A stretch of DNA of 64,000 nt from JACCZX01 sp963791315 (GTDB taxonomy: Bacteria; Pseudomonadota; Gammaproteobacteria; Burkholderiales; Burkholderiaceae_F): contig CAWBRQ010000007.1 in assembly GCA_963791315.1 (NCBI GenBank), positions 806,001-870,000 of the forward strand. The letters are read 5' to 3'. Positions within the stretch are counted from its first letter, which is position 1; each line of letters opens with the position of its first letter. Made by a program: the position numbers and the translations under genes. Positions 40,501 through 49,347 of this stretch are shown here, piece by piece. A model generated the notes under the pieces. The model saw nothing but the letters and a program-made list of their open reading frames with translations, was not told where the DNA came from and did no database searches.

Positions 40501-40530
40501 TTGAAGGCGTGGACGCGCCTCCGCTACAAT
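40501..40530 (+). promoter_or_regulatory. candidate sigma-70 promoter for the cytochrome c pair
   Basis: TTGAAG (40501-40506), an 18-base spacer and TACAAT (40525-40530) in the divergent gap between moxR and the cytochrome genes, about 35 bases before ATG 40566. Both boxes are good matches to the consensus; no expression evidence is available. Confidence 0.5.
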
Positions 40531-40565
40531 CGACCGCTGTTTCGCACACGATGATCACTGAGCCG

Positions 40566-40925
40566 ATGAAGTTGTTTCTGCTGATCCTATTGGCGGCCGC
40601 GGTCGCACAATCCGCGGTGGCACAGGACACGAAGAGCGCCGTCGCTTCGGGACCGAGCAGCGCCCAGGCTCCGGTGTCGATGTGCATCGGCTGCCACGCG
40701 ATTCCCGGTTATCAGGCTTCGTTTCCGTATGTGTATCGCGTGCCGAAGATTGGTGGGCAGAATCAGCCGTACATCGAAGCTGCGCTAAAGGCTTACCGGC
40801 AGGGGGCGCGCAATCATCCGTCTATGACGGCGGTGGCGAAGGGGCTGACGGACGAGCAGATCTCCGCCGTGGCCGCGTATTACGCCGCACGTGGCGATAA
40901 GTCAGTCGTGGCCGCTACGAAATGA
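40566..40925 (+). CDS. small c-type cytochrome (cytochrome c4 N-half-like)
   Basis: 119 residues from ATG 40566 (an upstream ATG at 40551 is in frame). A Sec signal peptide, MKLFLLILLAAAVAQSAVAQ, precedes one haem motif CIGCH and a distal Met in NHPSM. Helix motifs such as KIGGQNQPYIEAALKAY resemble the first half of dihaem cytochrome c4. It should act in the periplasm as an electron carrier. Its stop overlaps the start of the next cytochrome, so the two are probably made together. Confidence 0.85.
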   Translation: MKLFLLILLAAAVAQSAVAQDTKSAVASGPSSAQAPVSMCIGCHAIPGYQASFPYVYRVPKIGGQNQPYIEAALKAYRQGARNHPSMTAVAKGLTDEQISAVAAYYAARGDKSVVAATK

Positions 40926-41266
40926 ACGGCCGCATCAAGATGAAGTACATGTTGCTTTGCGCCGGCGTTCTCGTTACCGCTGCACCGGTTGCTGCGCAGG
41001 ACGCTAAGAAGGGTGAAGAGCTCGCGCAACAGCAATGCGCTGCTTGTCATGGCAAAGATTTCGTAACGGGACTCGATCCGACCTATCCGAGACTCGCCGG
41101 CCAGTATCAGGACTACCTTGAAAAGGTGCTGCGCGACTACAAAAGCGGTGCTCGCAAGAACCCGATCATGAGTGGGATTGCGAAACCGCTGACACGTGAC
41201 GACATTCGAAACGTGGCGGCTTATCTTTCCTCACTGTCGGGGCCCCTAAGTAATACGACGCGCTAG
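40922..41266 (+). CDS. small c-type cytochrome (cytochrome c4 C-half-like)
   Basis: 114 residues. Signal peptide MKYMLLCAGVLVTAAPVAAQ (ATG 40940 within the open frame; ATG 40922 overlaps the upstream stop), one haem motif CAACH, and a distal Met in KNPIM. RLAGQYQDYLEKVLRDYKSG parallels the equivalent stretch of its neighbour, so the pair looks like a cytochrome c4 split into two single-haem proteins. No oxidase genes are close by. Confidence 0.85.
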   Translation: MNGRIKMKYMLLCAGVLVTAAPVAAQDAKKGEELAQQQCAACHGKDFVTGLDPTYPRLAGQYQDYLEKVLRDYKSGARKNPIMSGIAKPLTRDDIRNVAAYLSSLSGPLSNTTR

Positions 41267-41296
41267 TACGTGCTCGCCCCCGGTCGCTGCGCGCCC

Positions 41297-41310
41297 GCCC
41301 CCGCGGGGGC
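41297..41310. repeat. GC palindrome between convergent genes
   Basis: GCCCCCGCGGGGGC is a perfect 14-base palindrome in the 78-base gap between the second cytochrome gene and DUF1841. No loop or T tract is present, so I do not call it an intrinsic terminator, though it may help transcription end on both strands. Confidence 0.4.
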
Positions 41311-41344
41311 ACGCGACAAGCTTGGGGCGGCCCGGCGCTTATCG

Positions 41345-41791
41345 CTATACGTCGCTGGCGCGGCGCTTCAGGCAATCTAAATAGCGCGCGCTCATCTCGT
41401 CAGCGGGCACCGCTTCACCGGCGCGTTGCGCGCTCCATACCGCTTCACCCAGACATTCCATCACGTCGTGCATCGCGGCGTGTTCATCGGCGCGCCGCGC
41501 TACAAGCTTCTGGAACACGGTCCGGATGCCTGGTGGCTGGTCAATTGACAGTTGCTCTGCGATCGCCAGATGCATCGACATGTGCAAAAAGGGATTGGTG
41601 CGTCCGTCATCGACTGCGTACTCGCGCGCAAGCGCAGCGTCCAGGTCGTCGAATTCGGCGTGATATTCGGGATGCTTCAGCATCCAGTTGAGCGCAACGG
41701 CTTCCAGCGGTGACAGCAGCGCCCCTTCGCCATGCTTGCGCCATGTGTCGCAAAAGAATCGGCGAACGTCCTCCTTTGACGGATTGAACAT
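41345..41791 (-). CDS. DUF1841 family protein
   Basis: 148 residues, soluble, helical. The start MFNPSKEDVRRFFCDTW, then LHMSMHLAIAEQLSIDQP and MHDVMECLGEAVW, are the conserved parts of DUF1841. No function is known. In betaproteobacteria the gene often sits beside nth, as here (six bases after nth on the same strand). Confidence 0.85.
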   Translation of the reverse strand: MFNPSKEDVRRFFCDTWRKHGEGALLSPLEAVALNWMLKHPEYHAEFDDLDAALAREYAVDDGRTNPFLHMSMHLAIAEQLSIDQPPGIRTVFQKLVARRADEHAAMHDVMECLGEAVWSAQRAGEAVPADEMSARYLDCLKRRASDV

Positions 41792-41797
41792 CGCTCG

Positions 41798-42451
41798 CTA
41801 GCGAAGCTGCAACGGTGGCGCCGGCGTTTTATGCCGATACTCACACCACTGGGATATCGGACAGCGCCAGCATTCGGGCACGCGCGCCTTGCAGATGTAG
41901 CGGCCGTGCAGTATCAGCCAGTGATGAGCGTTGGTCTTGAACTCGTCCGGCGTGAACTTCAACAAGCGGCGCTCGACCTCTTCAGGGTCGCTCCCCGGCG
42001 CGAGGTTCGTGCGGTTGGCGACGCGAAACACGTGCGTATCGACTGCAATGGTCGGTTCGCCGAACACCGTGTTCAGCACCACGTTCGCCGTTTTTCGACC
42101 GACGCCCGGCAGCGCCTCGAGCGCGTCTCGGTCGCGCGGAACTTCCCCATCGTGCTGCTCGACCAAAGCCTGCGACAGCCGGATGACGTTGCGCGCCTTC
42201 GCCCGATAGAAACCTGTCGAATGGATGTAGCCCGCAAGCCGCTCTTCACCGAGCTTCAGTAGCGCGCGCGGTGTATTTGCGATCTTGAACAGCACGCGCG
42301 TGGCGGCATTGACGCCCTTGTCGGTCGCCTGCGCGGACAGCACGACGGCGACCAGCAACTCGAATGGAGTCGTGTACAGAAGCTCGGTGGTCGGATTCGG
42401 ATTCAGCGCCCTGAGCGTTTCGTAAATTGCACGACGCTTCGCCGGATTCAT
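41798..42451 (-). CDS. nth: endonuclease III
   Basis: 217 residues from ATG 42451, which overlaps the rnfB stop as ATGA. The helix-hairpin-helix with catalytic Lys is in ALPGVGRKTANVVLN, the catalytic Asp in VDTHVFRV, and the [4Fe-4S] loop is CKARVPECWRCPISQWC. The enzyme removes oxidised pyrimidines from DNA and nicks the abasic site. The frame is open far upstream over rnfB, but that extension is an artefact of reading rnfB out of frame. Confidence 0.96.
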   Translation of the reverse strand: MNPAKRRAIYETLRALNPNPTTELLYTTPFELLVAVVLSAQATDKGVNAATRVLFKIANTPRALLKLGEERLAGYIHSTGFYRAKARNVIRLSQALVEQHDGEVPRDRDALEALPGVGRKTANVVLNTVFGEPTIAVDTHVFRVANRTNLAPGSDPEEVERRLLKFTPDEFKTNAHHWLILHGRYICKARVPECWRCPISQWCEYRHKTPAPPLQLR

Positions 42452-43032
42452 TGCGGTGCCGTATCGCGTCGCTGTTGCGCCCGCGCGATAGCGGAAGCTA
42501 CCGCGCTGGCTCGCTGGTCGTGGGTGGTCTGTTGCGGCCGAGGTGCCGTCGCGCGCTCGAGCCGCTCGCGGCGGGCGTCGTGTCGTTCGCGTGCAGCAGC
42601 GCGATCTGCAGCAGTCCACGTGCGAGCCGGCGCCACCGGAACCATTGAAATGCAATCCATCGGGCACGGCGGAAGACACAGGTCGCAACCAGTGCATTGC
42701 GAGGCAATCACCGAATGCATGCGCTTCGCGCTGCCGACGATCGCGTCTACCGGGCATGCAGGAATACACAGAGTGCACCCGATACACCGACTCTCGTCGA
42801 TAACGGCAACCAGCAGCGGGCGCTCGACGCCGTTCGCGGGATTCAGCGGCAGCGTTGTTCGATTGAGCAGCTGCGCGAGGGCTTCGATGCCGTCCGCACC
42901 GCCCGGAGGACACTGATTGATGTCGGCTTCGCCCGCCGTGATCGCTTCGGCGTACGGGCGGCAACCTTCGTAGCCGCACTTCGTGCACTGCGTTTGCGGC
43001 AAAAGAGCGTCGACTCGATCGGCCACCGTCAC
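42448..43032 (-). CDS. rnfB: RnfB-like electron transport protein
   Basis: 194 residues. The N-terminal four-Cys Fe-S domain is TQCTKCGYEGCRPYAEAI plus a Cys in NQCPPGG. Two ferredoxin-type clusters follow: CIGCTLCIPACP and CTGCDLCLPPCP. The membrane helix of classical RnfB is absent and no other rnf genes are near, so in this group it probably serves as a soluble electron donor, perhaps to Nth or another Fe-S enzyme. The C-terminal 50 residues are Arg/Ala-rich. Confidence 0.85.
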   Translation of the reverse strand: MTVADRVDALLPQTQCTKCGYEGCRPYAEAITAGEADINQCPPGGADGIEALAQLLNRTTLPLNPANGVERPLLVAVIDESRCIGCTLCIPACPVDAIVGSAKRMHSVIASQCTGCDLCLPPCPMDCISMVPVAPARTWTAADRAAARERHDARRERLERATAPRPQQTTHDQRASAVASAIARAQQRRDTAPQ

Positions 43033-43043
43033 AGCGTCTATCT

Positions 43044-44285
43044 CTAAGCGTGGGCCCGAATGAATTTTGCGATCTCCGGTGCGATGTTCGCGCGCCAGCG
43101 GCGCCCGCTGAAGATGCCGTAATGACCCGTACGCGCAGCGGTCAAGTGCCGCTTCTTCGATTTAGGGATGTTCTTGCACAGGTCGTGCGCCGCCTGCGTT
43201 TGACCACTGCCCGAAATGTCGTCCAACTCGCCTTCGATCGTGAACAAAGCCACGGAGCGAATGTCTTCAGGTTTCACGAGCTTTCCGCGCACGCGCCACT
43301 TTCCATCCGGAAGTAGGTGCTGCTTGAACACGATCTTGATCGTATCGAGGTAGTACTCCGCGGGTAGGTCGATCACCGCGTTGTACTCGTCATAAAACGC
43401 GCGATGATCCTCGGCGTCCAGCTGGTCACCCTTGACGAGGTCCAGGTAGTAGTCCCAGTGCGACTTCACGTGCCGGTCCGGATTCATCGCGACGAACCCA
43501 GCGTGCTGCAGAAAACCGGGGTACACGCTACGCAGATAGCCCGGGTGAGCTGCCGGTACCTTGAAGATGACGTGATTTTCAAACCAATGCTGGCTCTTGC
43601 GCATCGCGAGCGCGTTCACCTGCGTCGGATTGCGGCGCGGGTCGATCGGACCGCCCATCATCGTCATCGTCTTCGGCAGCTTCGGATCTTTGTTGCTTGC
43701 CATCAGCGAAACTGCGGCGAGCACCGGCACCGTCGGCTGGCACACGGAAATGACATGCAAGTCCGGGCCCAGATGCCGAATGAACTCGATCACATAGTCG
43801 ACGTAGTCGTCCAGGTGAAACGGCCCGGCCGCAATCGGCACCATGCGAGCGTTGATCCAGTCGGTGATGTACACATCATGATTGGGCAGCAATGTGCGCA
43901 CGGTGTCCCGTAGCAGCGTCGCATGATGCCCCGACAAGGGAGCGACGATCAGCACTGTCGGATCGTTGCGCTTGCCCTTGGCACCGGACTTCGATTCGAA
44001 CTCGCGCCTGAAGTGCAGCAGCCTGCAAAACGGCTTCTCGATGACGACTTCCTCGGTAATCGGCACCTCGGCACCGTCGATGTTGATCGAGCGCAGTCCA
44101 AACTCGGGCTTCTCGTAATGCTTGCCGAGTCGGTGCAGCAGGTCGTAACCGGCCGCTAGCCGGCGCGATACAGGTGTGTACGCGAACGGACTGTACGGAT
44201 TTGAAAATATCTGCGACGTCGCCTGCGCCCACAACGAAAAGGGGTTCCAGAAGCGGCGCTGCAACTCATGCAGGTCGTATAGCAC
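43044..44285 (-). CDS. phaZ: intracellular poly(3-hydroxybutyrate) depolymerase
   Basis: 413 residues, no signal peptide. The nucleophile is Cys in ISVCQPTVPVLAAV, as in PhaZ1 of Ralstonia, in place of the usual lipase-box Ser. MLYDLHELQRRFWNPFSLWA at the start and GHYGIFSGRRWR near the end are family marks. It mobilises stored PHB inside the cell. Only 29 bases separate it from the upstream ferredoxin gene, so the two may be co-transcribed. It implies PHB storage in this organism. Confidence 0.94.
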   Translation of the reverse strand: MLYDLHELQRRFWNPFSLWAQATSQIFSNPYSPFAYTPVSRRLAAGYDLLHRLGKHYEKPEFGLRSINIDGAEVPITEEVVIEKPFCRLLHFRREFESKSGAKGKRNDPTVLIVAPLSGHHATLLRDTVRTLLPNHDVYITDWINARMVPIAAGPFHLDDYVDYVIEFIRHLGPDLHVISVCQPTVPVLAAVSLMASNKDPKLPKTMTMMGGPIDPRRNPTQVNALAMRKSQHWFENHVIFKVPAAHPGYLRSVYPGFLQHAGFVAMNPDRHVKSHWDYYLDLVKGDQLDAEDHRAFYDEYNAVIDLPAEYYLDTIKIVFKQHLLPDGKWRVRGKLVKPEDIRSVALFTIEGELDDISGSGQTQAAHDLCKNIPKSKKRHLTAARTGHYGIFSGRRWRANIAPEIAKFIRAHA

Positions 44286-44314
44286 TGAGGCCTTTCAGAG
44301 AGTGAAAAAGCAAA

Positions 44315-44638
44315 TCAGCGCTCCAGTAGATGGCGCTTGGCTTGAATATCTTTCCAGTCGTCGGCATCGGCTGGGTGCGGCTTCATGCGCGTGATCGACG
44401 GCCAGATCTTTGAGAGCTCGACGTTCAGTGGAATGAAGTCGCGCTGATCCTCCGGAACGTCCTCCTCCGCATAAATGGCGTTCACCGGGCACTCTGGGAT
44501 ACATACCGCGCAGTCGATGCACTCGTCCGGGTCGATTGACAGCATGTTCGGCCCTTCGCGAAAGCAATCCACCGGACAAACGTCGACGCAGTCCGTGTAT
44601 TTGCACTTGATGCATGTTTCGACGACGACGTGCGTCAT
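44315..44638 (-). CDS. fdxA: 7Fe ferredoxin
   Basis: 107 residues from ATG 44638. The [3Fe-4S]/[4Fe-4S] pattern is CIKCKYTDCVDVCPVDCF followed by CIDCAVCIPECP, as in the 7Fe FdxA family, with the characteristic long C-terminal extension. It is a low-potential electron carrier. Located just upstream of phaZ on the same strand and divergent from the ABC transporter substrate-binding gene. Confidence 0.93.
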   Translation of the reverse strand: MTHVVVETCIKCKYTDCVDVCPVDCFREGPNMLSIDPDECIDCAVCIPECPVNAIYAEEDVPEDQRDFIPLNVELSKIWPSITRMKPHPADADDWKDIQAKRHLLER

Positions 44639-44651
44639 CCACGATCTCCAC

Positions 44652-44663
44652 TGCAACGTTGCA
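44652..44663. promoter_or_regulatory. 12-base palindrome in divergent promoter region
   Basis: TGCAACGTTGCA is a perfect palindrome in the 83-base gap between fdxA and the ABC substrate-binding gene. It could be an operator for either gene, but no known regulator is identifiable from it. Confidence 0.3.
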
Positions 44664-44721
44664 CAGCACAAACCGCTATTCTAGCGTCGCAATTTCGATT
44701 GACACCTGTGAGAACGTCGCC

Positions 44722-45942
44722 ATGACGACCCGCCGCCAGATTGTTGTCACTTCTGCCGTTGTTGGAGCTGCAGTTGCGCTGCCAATCGGCGCGCGATCGC
44801 AATCTGTACCTATCCGGATCGGCGAAATCAACAGCTATTCGACAATTCCGCAATTCACTGTGCCGTACAGGATGGGGTGGCAGCTTGCGGTAGAGGAGGC
44901 AAATGCGGCCGGCGGATTGCTCGGGCGGCGTGTGGAAGTCATCTCACGTGACGATGCTGGCAAGCCCGAAGACGCGATCAGGCTCGCGACCGAGCTCAGA
45001 ACCAACGAGAACGTCGCGTTGATCACGGGGACATTCTTGTCAAACGTCGGCCTCGCGGTGGCCGATTTTGCGTTGCGTAATCGAGTGGTCTTTGTCGCAG
45101 CCGAGCCATTGACCGACGCTCTGGTGTGGGAGAAAGGTAACCGCTACACGTTTCGCCTGCGCCCGAGCACTTACATGCAGTCGGCGATGCTGGTCGAAGA
45201 GGCGGCCAAGCTTCCGGCCAAGCGCTGGGCAATCATCGCACCGAACTATGAGTACGGCCAGTCGGCGGTCACCAATTTCAAGCAACTGTTGAAGGCCAAG
45301 CGCCCCGATGTTGAGTTCGTAGCCGAGCAATGGCCGGCGCTTGGCAAGCTCGAAGCAGCAAGCACGGTGCAGGCGATCATCGCTGCGCGGCCCGATGCGG
45401 TTTTCAACGTCACGTTCGGCGCCGATTTGCCGCGGCTTGTGCGCGAAGGCAACCTGCGAGGGTTATTCCCGCGCGTGCCGGTGGTCAGTCTGCTTTCAGG
45501 CGAGCCTGAATACCTCGATGTCCTGAAGGACGAGACGCCGAAGGGCTGGATCGTCACCGGCTATCCGTGGAGTCAGATTTCGACTCCGGAGCACGCAAAG
45601 TTTTTCAACGCGTACTACAAGCGCTACAACGACTATCCTCGGCTCGGTTCAGTGGTCGGCTATGCGACCTTCACCGCAATCTTCGAAGCAATCCGCAAGG
45701 CCAAGTCGGTCGAAACTGAAAAACTGATTGGCGCGCTGCGTGGCTTGCAATGGTCGACACCGTTTGGTACGGCGCAATTCCGCGCGGCCGATCATCAGTC
45801 GACCATGGGCGCATACGTCGGCAAGCTCGATGTGCGCGATGGCAAGGGCGTCATGGTGGACTGGCGTTACGCCGACGGTGCGAAGTACCTGCCTGCGCCC
45901 GCCGAAGCAGCGAAGCAGCGCCCACCCGAAGCGCAAAAGTAA
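44722..45942 (+). CDS. branched-chain-amino-acid-type ABC transporter substrate-binding protein
   Basis: 406 residues from ATG 44722. The N terminus, MTTRRQIVVTSAVVGAAVAL, is a signal peptide with an Arg pair, possibly Tat-like, and the mature part has the periplasmic-binding type I fold (IRIGEINSYS, EEANAAGGLLGRRVEVISRD, GYATFTAIFEAIRKA). Relatives bind amino acids, amides or urea; the ligand here cannot be told. It heads the operon with the fused permease and two ATPases. Confidence 0.88.
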   Translation: MTTRRQIVVTSAVVGAAVALPIGARSQSVPIRIGEINSYSTIPQFTVPYRMGWQLAVEEANAAGGLLGRRVEVISRDDAGKPEDAIRLATELRTNENVALITGTFLSNVGLAVADFALRNRVVFVAAEPLTDALVWEKGNRYTFRLRPSTYMQSAMLVEEAAKLPAKRWAIIAPNYEYGQSAVTNFKQLLKAKRPDVEFVAEQWPALGKLEAASTVQAIIAARPDAVFNVTFGADLPRLVREGNLRGLFPRVPVVSLLSGEPEYLDVLKDETPKGWIVTGYPWSQISTPEHAKFFNAYYKRYNDYPRLGSVVGYATFTAIFEAIRKAKSVETEKLIGALRGLQWSTPFGTAQFRAADHQSTMGAYVGKLDVRDGKGVMVDWRYADGAKYLPAPAEAAKQRPPEAQK

Positions 45943-46035
45943 CTCTGAAGGATGAGGCTGTGCCGTCGCGATGGCGGCATTCGCCTATGATCATTCGTCG
46001 CCGTTAGCCATCTCACAGCTGGCCCGCCATTCATC

Positions 46036-47877
46036 ATGGATCTCATCTTTGGCCAGCTGATCGCCGGACTCTCGTACGGATCGACCCTGTTCCTGGTCAG
46101 CGCCGGTCTGACGCTGATCTTCGGCGTCACGCGCGTCGTCAACTTTGCACATGGATCGCTGTACATGTTAGGCGCGTACATCGCCTACACGATCACGACG
46201 CAGTTGACTCCGGGCTCGTTCAATTTTTTCGGCGGTCTGGTGTTGGCGGCACTTGTGGTCGCTGCGGTCGGTGCCTTGATCGAAGTCGTCCTGCTTCGAC
46301 GCATCTACTCGTCGCCCGAAATCTTTCAGCTGCTCGCGACCTTCGGCGTGGTGTTGATCGTGCAGGACATTGCCTTGGCGATCTGGGGACCCGGAGAGCT
46401 GTTCGCGCCGCGTGCGCCAGGACTAAAGGGCAGCGTCGAGATTGCCGGCGCTTTCATTCCCCAGTATTCGATCTTTGTGATGATCGTGGGGCCGGCCGTC
46501 TACGCATTACTGTGGTGGGTGATCAATCGGACTCGTTGGGGCGTATGGGTGCGAGCCGCTGCGCAGGATCGCGAGACTGCAGGTGCACTCGGCTTGAATG
46601 AGCCCGCTCTTTTCACATCGGTGTTCGCGCTTGGCGCATTTCTCGCGGGTCTTGCCGGAGCGCTGCAGATCCCGCGCGAAACCGTCAACCTGCAAATGGA
46701 TCTCAGCATCTTGATCGAAGCGTTCGTCGTGGTCGTCGTCGGCGGACTCGGTTCGGTCACCGGCGCGTTCTGGTCCGCGCTGCTGATCGGATTGCTGCAC
46801 GCATTCGGCAGCTGGTGGCTTCCGCAATCGACGTTGGTGTTGATCTTTGTCGTGATGGCAGTCGTTCTGATTTTGCGGCCGCATGGCTTGTTGGGCCGCC
46901 CGCACGCGCCGCAGCTGGCACGAATTCAGACACACGCACCGTTCGTGGCTTCCGCCATGCGCTGGCGCGTCATCGGTGCTGCATCGCTCGGACTCGCGAT
47001 AGCGCTGCCACTGCTGATAGGCGATTACGCGATTGTCATTGCCACCGAAGTTGCGATCGCGGCCGTGCTGGCCGCAAGCCTGCATTTCGGCATGGGACTG
47101 GGCGGCATCGTGTCGTTCGGACATGCGGCGTTTTTCGGTTTGGGCGCGTATGCGGTTGCGCTTGCGATCAAGCATCTGGCTGCGCCGTTTGCGGGCGCGC
47201 TACTGCTTGCGCCAATCATCGCCGGCGCCGCCGCGCTACTGATCGGGCCGGTTGTGTTGCGATCACACGGCGTATACGCGGCGATGTTGACACTCGCGTT
47301 TGCGCAGATTCTGTGGTCAATCGCGACTCAGTGGGTTGACCTGACGGGTGGTGACAACGGCGTGCTGGGACTGTGGTCGGTACTGCCCGCTGCGCTGTCG
47401 TCTCCGTCGACGTACTACGCAGTCGCAGCGGCAATTGTCGTTGCTTCGCTAGTAGCTCTGCGCCGAATCGCGCTCGCTCCATTCGGTTTCTCGTTACGCG
47501 CCGCGCGCGACAGCGAATTGCGCGCCGACGCGATCGGCATCGATACGCACCGCACGCGCTGGCTGGCTTTCAGTGTCGGTGGATTTTTTGCCGGCATCGC
47601 CGGCGGGCTGCATGCATTTCACAAGGGTTCTGTATTTCCGACGACATTATCGATCCCGGTTTCGGTTGATGCGCTGATCATGGTGCTGCTGGGCGGCCTG
47701 CAAACGCTGATCGGTCCGATCGTGGGCGCACTTGCGTACCACGCGTTGTCAACTGAGCTGACTCGCTTGACTGATCACTGGCGATTGTTTCTGGGACTTG
47801 CAATCGTGATTCTGGCCATCGTGTTCCCGGACGGGATCGTTGGCTTCGCACGTCGGCGCTTCGCGAGAAATCGATGA
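46036..47877 (+). CDS. fused LivH-LivM-type ABC permease
   Basis: 613 residues with about 16 hydrophobic helices. Residues about 1-290 match LivH (GQLIAGLSYGSTLFLVSAGL, VVVVGGLGSVTGAFWSALL) and about 310-613 match LivM (GLGGIVSFGHAAFFGLGAYA, VLLGGLQTLIGPIVGAL). In E. coli these are separate proteins, so both permease halves are covalently linked here. The stop overlaps livG by four bases. Confidence 0.9.
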   Translation: MDLIFGQLIAGLSYGSTLFLVSAGLTLIFGVTRVVNFAHGSLYMLGAYIAYTITTQLTPGSFNFFGGLVLAALVVAAVGALIEVVLLRRIYSSPEIFQLLATFGVVLIVQDIALAIWGPGELFAPRAPGLKGSVEIAGAFIPQYSIFVMIVGPAVYALLWWVINRTRWGVWVRAAAQDRETAGALGLNEPALFTSVFALGAFLAGLAGALQIPRETVNLQMDLSILIEAFVVVVVGGLGSVTGAFWSALLIGLLHAFGSWWLPQSTLVLIFVVMAVVLILRPHGLLGRPHAPQLARIQTHAPFVASAMRWRVIGAASLGLAIALPLLIGDYAIVIATEVAIAAVLAASLHFGMGLGGIVSFGHAAFFGLGAYAVALAIKHLAAPFAGALLLAPIIAGAAALLIGPVVLRSHGVYAAMLTLAFAQILWSIATQWVDLTGGDNGVLGLWSVLPAALSSPSTYYAVAAAIVVASLVALRRIALAPFGFSLRAARDSELRADAIGIDTHRTRWLAFSVGGFFAGIAGGLHAFHKGSVFPTTLSIPVSVDALIMVLLGGLQTLIGPIVGALAYHALSTELTRLTDHWRLFLGLAIVILAIVFPDGIVGFARRRFARNR

Positions 47878-48617
47878 CCCTGCTGCAACTGGATCAGCTA
47901 AAGCGAAGCTTCGGCGGAGTGCGTGCAGTCGACGGTGTGTCGTTCGCTTTGGCGGCCGGTGAAATTGCGGCGCTGATCGGACCGAACGGCGCCGGCAAGT
48001 CCACGCTGTTCAATTTGATCGACGGCCAGCTCACGCCGCAGGCGGGTCGCGTGCTGTTCAACGGCGAATCTCTAACGGCGTGGTCGACGGCAGAGCGCAC
48101 GCGGCGCGGCATCGGACGCACGTTTCAGGTGGCGCAGACGTTCGCAACGATGACGGTTCTGCAGAACGTGCAGTTGGCGCTGGTCGCCGCAGCGGGCGGT
48201 GCGATGGGTATCACCCGTTTGCTATGGAACCTGCAGACGGCGCCGGCGAACTCGCTTCTCGCCCAAGTCGGACTGGAACGATATGCGACCGAGGCCGCAG
48301 CAAGCCTCGCGTATGGCGACGTCAAGCGGCTCGAGCTCGCGCTAGCGCTGGCAGCGAAACCGCGCTTGCTGTTGATGGATGAGCCGACAGCCGGGATGGC
48401 GACGTCGGAACGCTCAGCGTTGATGCAAACGATCGTTAGGCTCGCGGGCGCAAGCAACATGGCCGTGCTTTTTACCGAGCACAGCATGGACGTCGTGTTC
48501 GGTTTTGCGCGCCGGGTTCTGGTGCTGTCGCGCGGCCACTTGATTGCCGACGGTGTGCCGGAAGCAGTACGTGCCGACGTCGAAGTGCAGCGCTTGTACC
48601 TGGGGGAGGAAGCGTGA
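47874..48617 (+). CDS. ABC transporter ATP-binding protein, LivG type
   Basis: 247 residues, intact. Walker A GPNGAGKST, signature-region LAYGDVKRLELA and Walker B LLLMDEPTAGM, followed by an H-loop in FTEHSMDVVF. It pairs with the LivF-type subunit to power the fused permease. It overlaps both neighbours by four bases (ATGA type), so the operon is tightly coupled. Confidence 0.92.
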   Translation: MTLLQLDQLKRSFGGVRAVDGVSFALAAGEIAALIGPNGAGKSTLFNLIDGQLTPQAGRVLFNGESLTAWSTAERTRRGIGRTFQVAQTFATMTVLQNVQLALVAAAGGAMGITRLLWNLQTAPANSLLAQVGLERYATEAAASLAYGDVKRLELALALAAKPRLLLMDEPTAGMATSERSALMQTIVRLAGASNMAVLFTEHSMDVVFGFARRVLVLSRGHLIADGVPEAVRADVEVQRLYLGEEA

Positions 48618-49347
48618 GCGCTGCGCTTGAGCTGCGGGGAGTGTCGGCGTGGTACGGAGATGCGCGGATCATCAGCGATGCAAGTCTGAACGTTGCGGCG
48701 GGTGAAGTCGTCGCGCTGATTGGCCGCAACGGCGCCGGCAAGACCTCGTTGCTGCGAGCCGCGATTGGATTGATGCCGCGCTCGACGGGAAGCGTCGTTG
48801 CTCAACGGGCGTCGACGTCAGCCGGCTGCCGCCGTTCCGCCGCGCGAAGCGTCGGTCTTGGCTATGTGCCGGAGGATCGTCGTATCTTTACCGACCTGAC
48901 GGTCGAAGAGAATCTGCGAATCGCAAGCCGACCATTGGCTGGCGGGCTAACGGAGCACGATCTGCTCGCGTTGTTCCCGAATCTCGCCGACATGCTGCAG
49001 CGGCCCGCCAGCGCGATGAGCGGCGGCGAACAACAGATGCTGGCGGTAGCGCGCACTTTGGCCGCGAATCCATCGCGTCGTATTACTCGACGAGCCGTCA
49101 GAAGGCATTGCACCGTTGGTTGTCGCGAAGATGCGCGAAGCGGTCCTGGAAATGAAGGCGCGCGGCGTCGCAACACTCGTTTCCGAGCAGAACGTACGCT
49201 TTGCTGCGGCGATTGCCGATCGCGCGGTGCTTATCGAACAGGGCAGGGTGGTGGGCGAAGCAACGCGGGCGGAATTATTGATGCCGAGCGCGCCGGTGCA
49301 GCGCGTGCTGGCGCTCGGAAGCGGCTGCACCTACAATCCAGCGATGA
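48614..49347 (+). CDS. ABC transporter ATP-binding protein, LivF type, with at least four surplus bases
   Basis: Walker A GRNGAGKTS and signature MSGGEQQML are in the first frame. Removing one base near 48800 (GTT G CTC), 48810 (GGG C GTC) and 48850 (AAG C GTC) replaces a garbled stretch by LNGVDVSRLPPFRRAK, the family sequence; because three add up to a codon, no stop appears. A fourth near 49079 (CGT C GTA) restores VLLLDEPSEG, containing Walker B. The end is uncertain: one further surplus base near 49323 would give a stop at 49345-49347 overlapping pncB. Confidence 0.82.

Noticed and set aside
41297..41310. Intrinsic terminator between the cytochrome and DUF1841 genes
   Set aside because: The palindrome has no loop and no T tract on either strand.
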